Positions 56,801-64,000 of a DNA stretch of 64,000 nucleotides are shown one piece after another (position 1 is the stretch's first letter; the number at the start of each line of letters is the position of its first letter). Source of the DNA: Paraburkholderia sp. FT54. GTDB lineage: Bacteria > Pseudomonadota > Gammaproteobacteria > Burkholderiales > Burkholderiaceae. A model generated the notes under the pieces. That model was not told the origin of the DNA. It ran no database searches and saw only the letters and a list, made by a program, of their open reading frames with translations. Location: positions 682,001 to 746,000 of the forward strand of contig NZ_CP134197.1 of assembly GCF_031585635.1 (NCBI RefSeq), given 5' to 3'. The position numbers were made by a program, and so were the translations under genes.

Positions 56801-57646
56801 GTGCTGTGCAATCTTCCGACTGATCATTCCGGCAGCGTGGTACGTCCGGTCTCCCGCCTGTGGCAGGGCGTATTGGATACCACTGTAGACAGCGTTGCCG
56901 TGGAGGTACCCGTCGCACTCGTGTTCAATGGAATTTCGCACGCGGTCATGATGGCTACTCCGTTGGATCTGGAAGAATTCGCGATCGGTTTTTCCTTGAC
57001 TGAGAGTATCGTCGACCGGATCTCCGATGTGTTCGAGGTGGACGTGGTACATCACGCGTCCAGCATCGAGATCCAGTTGACGATTGCGCAAGGTGCATTT
57101 CAGCAGTTAAAGGGCAAGCGCAGAGCGCTCGCTGGACGTACAGGCTGCGGAGTCTGTGGTATCGAGAGCATAGAGCTACTCGACTTGCGGCCAGAGAGAG
57201 TCCCTCTTCACAGCGCTTCCGTTGCAGTGACGTCCCGCGCTATCGAACGTGCCGTCCTTCAGTTGCCGGATAAACAGACCTTGATGAAACAAACCGGTGG
57301 TGTTCACGCGGCAGCATGGTGTTTGACAGATGGCACGATCACGGAAGCATTCGAGGATGTCGGTCGACACAACGCTCTGGACAAGCTGATCGGTCGACTC
57401 GTACATCGTCGCGTCGACTTGCAAAGCGGCTTTGTTTTTCTCTCTAGCCGGGCGAGCTATGAACTCGTTCGAAAGTCAGCTCGTGTCGGCATTCCGATGC
57501 TGGCAACCATATCCGCGCCTACGTCCCTCGCCATTCAGATTGCTCAGGAGGCAGGGATACGCTTGCTGAGCTTTTGTCGCCGGAATGGATTTGTCGAATA
57601 CACGGCAGCGCCAACTGCACATTCACCGAACGGGTTCGCACAATGA
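56801..57646 (+). CDS. fdhD: FdhD sulfur carrier for formate dehydrogenase
   Basis: The 281-residue protein starts at GTG 56801 with GGAGAG seven bases upstream. It has the catalytic GCGVCG motif with Cys116 and Cys119, and EDVGRHNALDKLIG and FLSSRASYELVRK, which are typical of FdhD. The protein transfers sulfur from IscS to the bis-MGD cofactor of formate dehydrogenases. Its presence supports calling the molybdoenzyme formate-dehydrogenase-like. The stop overlaps the moeA start in ATGA. Confidence 0.96.
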   Translation: MLCNLPTDHSGSVVRPVSRLWQGVLDTTVDSVAVEVPVALVFNGISHAVMMATPLDLEEFAIGFSLTESIVDRISDVFEVDVVHHASSIEIQLTIAQGAFQQLKGKRRALAGRTGCGVCGIESIELLDLRPERVPLHSASVAVTSRAIERAVLQLPDKQTLMKQTGGVHAAAWCLTDGTITEAFEDVGRHNALDKLIGRLVHRRVDLQSGFVFLSSRASYELVRKSARVGIPMLATISAPTSLAIQIAQEAGIRLLSFCRRNGFVEYTAAPTAHSPNGFAQ

Positions 57647-58890
57647 GTGACACTCTCGAGGCCCAGGAAACGAAAACACCGACAATGCTGCGCTTTGATG
57701 ATGCTCAGCAGATGCTCGCGCTTGGCGCACCGCAAATCGACACCACGGAGCAAGTGCCGCTTGGCGATTGCGCCAACCGGGTTCTGGCCGAACCGGTATT
57801 CGCCGCTATTGACCTGCCGAGCGCCGACAACAGCGCAATGGATGGCTACGCGATCAGATATGCAGACCTCTCTGACGGCAAACCGCTCCCGGTTCAGGAA
57901 CGATGCTACGCCGGCGAAATGCCGCAACACCTGGCACCCGGCAAGGCCACTCGAGTCTTTACCGGCAGTCTCATCCCTGAAGGCGCAGATACGGTAGTCA
58001 TGCAGGAATATGCGAAGGAGCGCTCCAATGGCGTCGAATTCACATGTGCGCCGCGTCGAGGCCAGCATGTTCGACGGCGCGGAGAGAGCATTCGCCAAGG
58101 TCAGTTACTGTTGGAAAAAGGCGCACTGTTGCAATCGGCGCACATCGGGCTCATTGCGACACAGGGCATCTATCAAGTCAGCGTATACCGGCAGCTCCGG
58201 GTAGGCATTCTGACAACAGGCGATGAACTCATTTCTCCGGGCAATATCCATACCCCCGAGAAAGTATTTGACAGCAATGGCCCGATGTTGTCTTCGCTTG
58301 TGCAAAGCATGGGTGCACAGGTCGTTGGCTTGATCCACTCCCGCGATAGCGAATTCGAGATCCGTGGCGCGCTTGGCCGGTTGCTTTCAGAAAGTGATCT
58401 GGTAGTCTGCGCCGGTGGAGTCTCAGTCGGGGAGAAAGATTTGATCAAACCGGCGCTCGAATCGATGGGAGCAGAGCTTGCTGCCTGGAAAGTCAGGATG
58501 AAGCCGGGAAAACCCGTCGCAGTTGCTTACGTAGCCGGAAAACCCGTTGTCTGCCTGCCAGGCAATCCGGGGGCTGTTTTCTCTGTATTTGCGCTTCTGG
58601 TGACGCCAATGCTCAGACGCATGCAGGGGCGCGACACGCTGTTTCCGCAGGTTCCCCGCTTACCGCTATACGCATCAAGGGAGGAGACGCAGGACAGGGA
58701 CGATTTCATTCGTGTTAAGTGCTCGATGAGCGATGAAGGTCAATTGCGGCTAGTTCCTCTACAGCAACAAGGCGCGGGCGAGTTAAGTTCGATGGCACGG
58801 ACGAGCGGTCTGGCGCGCATCCGGGCCGGTAGTCAATTCACTAGTGGTCAGCGTGCCGAGTATTACGATTTTCAGTACTGGCTCACCTGA
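57643..58890 (+). CDS. moeA: molybdopterin molybdenumtransferase
   Basis: The 415-residue enzyme inserts molybdenum into adenylylated molybdopterin. The N-terminal domain has PSADNSAMDGYAIRY and RVFTGSLIPEGADTVVMQE; the MoaB-like domain has GILTTGDELISPG and VCAGGVSVGEKD; and LPGNPGAVFSVFALL follows. ATG 57643 overlaps the fdhD stop by four bases. Together with moaA and fdhD it provides the cofactor for the molybdoenzyme upstream. Confidence 0.96.
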   Translation: MSDTLEAQETKTPTMLRFDDAQQMLALGAPQIDTTEQVPLGDCANRVLAEPVFAAIDLPSADNSAMDGYAIRYADLSDGKPLPVQERCYAGEMPQHLAPGKATRVFTGSLIPEGADTVVMQEYAKERSNGVEFTCAPRRGQHVRRRGESIRQGQLLLEKGALLQSAHIGLIATQGIYQVSVYRQLRVGILTTGDELISPGNIHTPEKVFDSNGPMLSSLVQSMGAQVVGLIHSRDSEFEIRGALGRLLSESDLVVCAGGVSVGEKDLIKPALESMGAELAAWKVRMKPGKPVAVAYVAGKPVVCLPGNPGAVFSVFALLVTPMLRRMQGRDTLFPQVPRLPLYASREETQDRDDFIRVKCSMSDEGQLRLVPLQQQGAGELSSMARTSGLARIRAGSQFTSGQRAEYYDFQYWLT

Positions 58891-59357
58891 GGGCGAAGAC
58901 CGTACCGGCCACCCATCTACGGCCTGCGTGCCAGCACCGGAACAATGCCTGAACCAATTGACGCAAAACGCACAGCCGTTTCTCGCGGACGGCAATTGCA
59001 GTTCTGAAAAACTTATCGTCGTCACCCGCCCCTCGCTAGGCCTTGCTCTCAGTCCCCTCGGATCCGCAACCCGACAGTACCGGTCTTTCTCGTGGGATAA
59101 AGCTGCTCGAACTCGATGAACGAACGCAATCGGTCAACAACGAGACCAGCACAGTCGGCGCCTCGCCGGTCCGACGAAACATCGCGCACGTCGGCGTTCT
59201 CTTCTGTGCCCTTCGGGCGTCTTGACATGTGTGCTCTCGATCGCCAAAGAGTGACCTTATATTTAGTCAAAGCGTTCGGCGCAGCCGCGCCAACGACAGG
59301 GGCTACTCGGCCCGAGGGAAGTGGGCTATCAACGACATGGAACCGAAGGAAGGAGAA
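58891..59357. other. intergenic, no gene recognised
   Basis: About 470 bases separate moeA and the cyclopropane synthase. Several short open frames overlap, none with a recognisable domain or a good ribosome binding site. Promoter elements of the next gene should lie here. Confidence 0.4.
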
Positions 59358-60572
59358 ATGCTGAATCGGTTAGTGAACTCAGGAATAGAACGCTGGGTGA
59401 ACGGTATTCGCCGTAGTCACAATCTTCCAATCCAATTGAGCCTTTGGAACGGAAAAATTTTTGACCTGGGGATTTTCGAGAGTCCGATCGTACGCGTGCA
59501 TGTTCGCGATGCGTCAGCCCTTCCGCTGCTTTTCACTTCGAGTGTGAACTCGCTCACTGAAGCGTACATTACGGAGCGCATCGATGTGGACGGAAAGCTC
59601 GAAGAAGTCGTCGACGCGGTATATCGCATGTCCGTGCGTTCCAAACCCGCGAGTCGGACAAATCGCAGCCGGCAATGGGATAAAACTTCCATCCGCTATC
59701 ATCATGACGTCTCCAACGACTTCTACAAACTCTGGCTGGACGAAAGGATGGTTTTCTCGTGCGGCGACTTTGAGAGCGGCAAGGAAACGCTTGATGAAGC
59801 GCAACTCAAGAAGATCGATCGTGTTCTCAGTGAAATAGGACTTCAATCTGGGCAAAGTCTCCTGGACATTGGATGTGGCTGGGGAGCGCTAGTCATGCGC
59901 GCTGCTGCGACTTATGGGGCAAGATGCGTCGGTGTAACGCTCTCGGAGAATCAATACCAGCTTGCAACCGAAAGGGTTAGAGCGGCAGGCCTGAGCGATA
60001 GGGTTGAAATCAGGCTAGCGGACTATCGCGATCTCCGTGGGACGTTTGAGCGGATAACGAACGTCGGAATGTTCGAGCACATAGGACGAGACCACCTCCC
60101 ATCGTACTTCTCGAAGGTTCACTGCCTCCTTGCAGACGGCGGCATACTTCTAGACCATCGCATCACGAACTCTGACTCCGGCGAGGGCGACACACAGGTT
60201 CCAGGAGGCGAGTTCGTTGGTGGATTCATGTTACCGTCCGGTGAACATTCGCACATCTCGCTGGTGACGCGAGCATTGCGGGAAAGCGGATTGGAGGCTA
60301 TCGACATTCAAGATCTCGGACAATACTGCGCGGCGACACTGAGGTGCTGGGCAGAGCGCTATGAGCAACACACTGAGCGCATTCGTCAGACTATCGGCGA
60401 GACTAAATACAGGGCATGGCGTGTCTATCTTGCAGGTTGCGCACATGCGTTCTCTATTCGTAACGTATCGGCGCATCAAATCGTGTGTCAGAAGGCAGGA
60501 GGCATTGCGTCAATGCGTAGCGGGGTCCCGGCGGTAAATCTACGACAGCGAGGGGGGATCGCACGCGGATGA
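59358..60572 (+). CDS. cfa: cyclopropane-fatty-acyl-phospholipid synthase
   Basis: The 404-residue enzyme methylates double bonds in membrane phospholipid chains with S-adenosylmethionine. An N-terminal lipid-binding part leads to HHDVSNDFYKLWLDERM, the SAM motif LLDIGCGWGALV (about 168 to 179), TLSENQYQLATERV and MFEHIG with an active-site Glu. ATG 59358 has a strong AAGGAGA box; an ATG at 59337 is weaker. CFA formation protects against acid. The gene is near acid-linked genes (oxdC, ydeP), which fits a stress theme. Confidence 0.94.
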   Translation: MLNRLVNSGIERWVNGIRRSHNLPIQLSLWNGKIFDLGIFESPIVRVHVRDASALPLLFTSSVNSLTEAYITERIDVDGKLEEVVDAVYRMSVRSKPASRTNRSRQWDKTSIRYHHDVSNDFYKLWLDERMVFSCGDFESGKETLDEAQLKKIDRVLSEIGLQSGQSLLDIGCGWGALVMRAAATYGARCVGVTLSENQYQLATERVRAAGLSDRVEIRLADYRDLRGTFERITNVGMFEHIGRDHLPSYFSKVHCLLADGGILLDHRITNSDSGEGDTQVPGGEFVGGFMLPSGEHSHISLVTRALRESGLEAIDIQDLGQYCAATLRCWAERYEQHTERIRQTIGETKYRAWRVYLAGCAHAFSIRNVSAHQIVCQKAGGIASMRSGVPAVNLRQRGGIARG

Positions 60573-60927
60573 GCGTACAGGTCAATGCAGCACGTCTTCT
60601 CAAATGAAATACTCGCTTCCGGGATCAACAGCCATGCTAACTTAGCTAATGGCTTTACAGGTTTTCGGGATCGTCCATGCTTCCTGATCAGGAAATGTGC
60701 GGGGCCCAGCTCTACAGTACTTCGACGGATGGTGACCGCATCGGGAGCTTGCGCTCCTCGGCCGCGAAGGCGTTCGTTTCGCGTACGAGGAGATGACTCA
60801 GCCGAAGTTTATGAGTATCCGGAGAACGCTCCAGTAGTCCGGCGAACCGGATGAAGCACTGCCTCAAGAAGCCCCCGTAAAGCGACCGGATGCAACTAGG
60901 GCTTGGGTGATATGGGAACGAAAAATA
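60573..60927. other. intergenic, no gene recognised
   Basis: About 350 bases between the cyclopropane synthase and the convergent small hypothetical gene. No supported gene or terminator was noticed. Confidence 0.35.
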
Positions 60928-61227
60928 TCAATGCAGGGTGTGGATACTGCTGATGACCTCATCATTGTCGTCCTCGGACGAGGCTTGATCAAGGATCGCG
61001 CACCGGAAGTCCGACTTGACGCGAAGGATGGCTGATTCGATACGCGCATCGCCGCGATAGCCGCTCAGACGAGTGTTGATCGCGTCCTCGACGGCGAGAA
61101 TCGCCTGCTCGATGCTCTCCGGGTCATCGCTATTGAACCCGACCTCAACCTCAATGCTCTCCAGTAAATTTAACGCCGTCGCGATGTCCTCGGAAGCAAC
61201 GAATAGCGTCTTGGCATCTTCTCTCAT
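60928..61227 (-). CDS. small hypothetical protein
   Basis: ATG 61227 follows the strong ribosome site GGGGAGGG by three bases, which supports a real gene. The 99-residue product is acidic and predicted helical (DIATALNLLESIEVEVGFN, SIEQAILAVEDAINTRL) without cysteine pairs, signal or membrane helix apart from one Cys in FRCAILDQ. No family was recognised. It stands alone between the cyclopropane synthase and a decayed ABC permease. Confidence 0.65.
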   Translation of the reverse strand: MREDAKTLFVASEDIATALNLLESIEVEVGFNSDDPESIEQAILAVEDAINTRLSGYRGDARIESAILRVKSDFRCAILDQASSEDDNDEVISSIHTLH

Positions 61228-61430
61228 CTACCCTCCCCGTTGGGTGTCAGGACTGTTCAGACAGGTGCGAGTTGCGTGACTATAGTTGCACATCCAGAAT
61301 AAACCTGCCGCGCGATGAAGCCGTGTGTTGGGTTCAAAACAACGGAAGGGTTGCTGTACGCAGTGAAGCGAATAGAATCGACTGTTCCACCTTCACGCAT
61401 GTTCATTGCGTCCCAGAAAAATTCCGCGCC

Positions 61431-61993
61431 GCGGGCACGGCCGTGCTCACCGGCGCGCTGGGTTCTCTTGCCGCGTGGATCATCATCAAAACGCGCACAC
61501 CCGGGCGCGAGGCGCTCGACGGTCTCACGCTGCTGCCGCATGCAATGCTCGGCATCGTCATTGGCGTCGGCTTGATCCTCGCGTGGAATCTGCCGGTCTG
61601 GCCCGTCACGCCGCACAACACGTGGGTCATTTGCTCCTGTCGTACAACTGCCTGCTACTGCCCTATCCTGTATTTTATGCGAGTGCCGCACTGCGGCAGA
61701 TCGGCGGCAGCCTCAAGGCCCCGGCACGCGTGCATGGTGCTAGCGAAATGCGTATGTTGTGGCGCATCGTCTTGCCGCTGGTGGCCCCGCCGCTCGCGGC
61801 GTCGATGATGATCGTCTTCGCGGTGGCCTCACGTAAACTCCTGACGTCGCTGCTGCTGTCGCCCAGCGGCGTGCAAACCGCATCCGTATTTATCTGGCAG
61901 CAGTTCGAGCAGGGTTCGATCGGCGACGGTATGGCCATGGGCACGGTGATGCTGGTGATCAGCGGCGTCGTGCCGGCGCTGGCGTCGCTCTGA
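61431..61993 (+). pseudogene. frameshifted ABC transporter permease C-terminus
   Basis: One frame from 61431 reads GTAVLTGALGSLAAWIIIKT and LLPHAMLGIVIGVGLILAW, and after a shift near 61630 another reads LLSYNCLLLPYPVFYASAAL followed by the EAA loop KAPARVHGASEMRMLWRIV. This is the second half of a binding-protein-dependent permease of the iron, thiosulfate or putrescine type. The first half is absent, the frame is broken and the end is short. It cannot work. Confidence 0.78.
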
Positions 61994-62298
61994 ACACGGC
62001 GTCTCGACGCACTGCGCTGAAGCGCATTGAAGGTCAGTTGCGAGCGAGAGGTGATCTTGCCGGTGATTCGACTGACGCGTATCTGGGCGCCGGCGTGCGG
62101 CTTAGGGCACGTGCGCCGCTCAGCCGCGCAGACAGTTCGCTGGTCGGTTCCGGCCCCAACGCCTGGACGTTTGATGCCGCGCGTGATCCGCTCGCCACCG
62201 TCCGTTGTCTGAGGGCGGATCCCGCGTTCGAACGTCCACGTGACAGACAGGCCAACGGCCGTAGATGGCCGGATTTGCCTTGCTCGGTCAGACAGATT

Positions 62299-62463
62299 TC
62301 AGCTCTTTCTGGACGTTTTCGCGACAAATGGAGTTGGTGTGTGCTGAACCTTTTCGCTTCCGCACTTCGGACAAGCTGGATGAGCGGTTTCATGTTCCGC
62401 AAGATGCTCGGCATGTTCGAACAATTCACCGCACTTCTCGCACCTGTATTGGTAAGTCGGCAT
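62299..62463 (-). CDS. FmdB family zinc-ribbon protein
   Basis: The 54-residue protein starts at ATG 62463 with GGAGG seven bases upstream. It reads MPTYQYRCEKCGELFE and then ACPKCGSEKVQ, two CxxC pairs forming the zinc ribbon of the CxxC_CxxC_SSSS/FmdB regulator family. Members occur next to formamidase or other genes and may regulate them. No formamidase is near. Confidence 0.9.
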   Translation of the reverse strand: MPTYQYRCEKCGELFEHAEHLAEHETAHPACPKCGSEKVQHTPTPFVAKTSRKS

Positions 62464-62641
62464 GGCATTCCTCCAACGAGAATTCCGAACGCCGTGCTGG
62501 CCAGAGACTGCCAACGACGCCCGGTAATAACCCATTCTAGTGCAGGGCAGTGCAGGCGGGTTCCGCTGTACATCGGTCATCCGCAAAAACGTTCAAAAAT
62601 CAACCCTCCGGTCGCGGAACCGACGTGGCTCAAGCGAGCGT

Positions 62642-64000
62642 TCACGACCAGCATTCGATCGTCACCCGTGTACCGGGCGCGGCGTTGTCGATCCTCATTG
62701 TGAAGTCGTGGACCCGGATCACCGCCGAGACCATGCTGAGGCCGAGACCCGAGCCCGGGATATGGCGCGTCTGCTCGCTGCGGTAGAAACGTCCGAGCAC
62801 CGCCTGCCGTTCGCCGGAAGGAATACCCGGTCCGTTGTCGACGATTTCGACCTGTGGACCGAACCGTGTCCGGGTGAGTGTTATACGCACCGTGCCACTT
62901 GTCGGCGCGAACTTGATCGCATTATCGATCAGATTGGTGAATGCCTCGAACAGCAGCGCGCGGTCGGCGTGAATGGCGCCCACCGGCTCTGCCTGTACCA
63001 CCAGCTGGATCGACTTGGTTTCTGCAAGCGGCTCGTAGAGTTCGCCGACTTCCGAGACGAGTGTCGCCAGTTGCACCTCGGCAAAGCCGCCGCGCCGCTG
63101 CAGCGCGCCGATCTCCGAAATGCGCAGCATTGCACGAAACCGTTCCAGCAGCTTGTCGGTATTGGATCGCGCGTGAGCAACCATGGTCGACAACTGTTCG
63201 TCGTCAAGTGCGTCGGCGCGCTCCGCAACATGGACGAGCGACCTACCGACGTGGGCGAGCGGCGTAAGCAGATCGTGCGCAATGCCGTCGCACGCGCCCT
63301 TTACCTCGGTCATCAGGCGCTCGACTTCATCGAGCATGTTGTTGACCAGATGCGACAACAGGTTCAGTTCGTCGCGGCCACCGGTCGGCAGACGCCGCTT
63401 GAGGTCGCCTTGAGCGATCTGCAATGTAACGCGACGGATCGCCTTCACACGTCGCATCTGGCGCACGCCGAGTGCAACACCGACGGCAGAACTGACCACG
63501 AGGGAAATTATCCCGCCCGCTAGAAGCGCATTGATGACGTCCAGGCGGATTGTGAGACCGTGCGTAATATCGTGCGCGATGACCAGTATCGTGCCGTCCC
63601 TGCGCCGCTCCGCCATCGCGCGCACGATCGGCGCTCGTTCACTACCGGCAACTGACAGCGTATGTTTAAACGTCATGCCGCTGCGCTCGACGGACAGCTG
63701 CGGCGGAAGTGTCGGCACGTCCCCTGCGATATGCTGACCATCCGCAGTGAACAGACCGTAGTAGTTGATGTGTTCGTGTTCGACGCTTCTTTGCAGGATG
63801 ACGGCGAGTTCTTTCTCGGGTAACGAGCCAAAATAGCCGAGCTGCCACTGGATCACGTCGTCGGCTCTGCGCTCCATCTGGTCCGTCACCGCGTACCCAA
63901 CGAAGCCGATCAGGAACATCACCGAGAACGAAAAGATGATAGCGTAGGCGAACAGCTGTCGGAACGTCGTCGTATTCCAGCTGCGACCCACCTGGGCGCC
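62642..64000 (-). CDS. membrane sensor histidine kinase, paralog of the one at 35445 (5' end at window edge)
   Basis: At least 449 residues are visible, with two transmembrane helices around a periplasmic domain, a HAMP region with VTLQIAQGDLKRRLPTGGRD, the H-box GIAHDLLTPLAHV, and an HATPase domain with LIDNAIKFAPTSG, IVDNGPGIP and SGLGLSMV. Most blocks match the kinase at 35445 almost word for word, for example LMTEVKGACDGIAHDL and YYGLFTADGQHIAGD. The frame is open to the window end, and a GTG at 63991 seems too far inside the protein to be the true start. Its response regulator should lie just outside. Confidence 0.92.
   Translation of the reverse strand, partial: GAQVGRSWNTTTFRQLFAYAIIFSFSVMFLIGFVGYAVTDQMERRADDVIQWQLGYFGSLPEKELAVILQRSVEHEHINYYGLFTADGQHIAGDVPTLPPQLSVERSGMTFKHTLSVAGSERAPIVRAMAERRRDGTILVIAHDITHGLTIRLDVINALLAGGIISLVVSSAVGVALGVRQMRRVKAIRRVTLQIAQGDLKRRLPTGGRDELNLLSHLVNNMLDEVERLMTEVKGACDGIAHDLLTPLAHVGRSLVHVAERADALDDEQLSTMVAHARSNTDKLLERFRAMLRISEIGALQRRGGFAEVQLATLVSEVGELYEPLAETKSIQLVVQAEPVGAIHADRALLFEAFTNLIDNAIKFAPTSGTVRITLTRTRFGPQVEIVDNGPGIPSGERQAVLGRFYRSEQTRHIPGSGLGLSMVSAVIRVHDFTMRIDNAAPGTRVTIECWS

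Noticed and set aside
62000..62298. Open frame running into the FmdB region from 62038
   Set aside because: The product has no recognisable domain, lacks a ribosome binding site and overlaps a well-supported FmdB gene on the other strand.
1..64000. CRISPR arrays, tRNA or rRNA genes, phage modules
   Set aside because: No regularly spaced repeats, cloverleaf sequences or phage structural genes were recognised on reading the window; tRNAscan-SE and CRISPR finders were not available.

Overview
The window looks like a chromosomal or megaplasmid segment of a GC-rich betaproteobacterium of the Burkholderiaceae, most likely Paraburkholderia, Caballeronia or a close relative. This rests on family content rather than a marker gene: a DUF4148 secreted peptide, a NodT/HlyD/DUF1656/FUSC efflux set, a 2-hydroxycarboxylate transporter, CioAB-type cytochrome bd, a MASE1-GGDEF protein and many LysR, TetR, MocR and Lrp regulators. 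No rRNA, tRNA, CRISPR array, phage or complete insertion sequence was seen. Several remnants (TPP enzyme, FAD monooxygenase, PhoD phosphatase, MFS, MarR, ABC permease) suggest an accessory region undergoing gene loss.

Region 1 to 6.7 kb: the C-terminal end of a Fis-type activator, an Lrp regulator, a decayed TPP-enzyme fragment, an unknown secreted protein, and a tight minus-strand cluster zinc ribbon-leoC-leoB-leoA. LeoA is a complete dynamin-like GTPase. LeoC carries the P-loop and a membrane anchor, while LeoB carries the DxxG switch motif, so a second dynamin is split over two overlapping genes. The set matches ETEC LeoABC and the Eleos class of anti-phage systems.

Region 7 to 23 kb: organic-acid and APC-type (KimA-like) transporters, a MEKHLA protein, divergent metR-like/metE, a diguanylate cyclase next to an EAL phosphodiesterase, a chemoreceptor, a beta-propeller protein and a membrane di-iron hydroxylase. 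Region 23 to 30 kb: small redox loci with their own regulators and recognisable operators (Rrf2 with an Old Yellow Enzyme; TetR with an SDR and DoxX), a deletion scar that beheaded two divergent genes, and a lipoprotein with the fold of a guanyl ribonuclease but without its two catalytic residues.

Region 30.9 to 42.5 kb: a bicupin oxalate decarboxylase with a twin-arginine signal, a tatA gene right behind it, a LysR regulator, a candidate small RNA, a two-component system plus a pseudo-receiver regulator, then a second tatA-tatB-tatC set and an NRAMP manganese transporter. Oxalate decarboxylase needs Mn and makes formate. Region 42.7 to 48.7 kb: an aromatic-acid-type efflux set interrupted by psiE. 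Region 48.8 to 60.6 kb: moaA, a MocR regulator with two palindromic sites, an FdhF/YdeP molybdoenzyme, cytochrome bd (cydAB), fdhD, moeA and a cyclopropane fatty acid synthase. My reading, which is inference, is that 30.9 to 60.6 kb carries an oxalate/formate and acid-stress programme: oxalate is decarboxylated outside the cytoplasm and formate may be oxidised by the Mo enzyme with electrons leaving through quinol to cytochrome bd. The window ends with a histidine kinase paralogous to the one at 35.4 kb.
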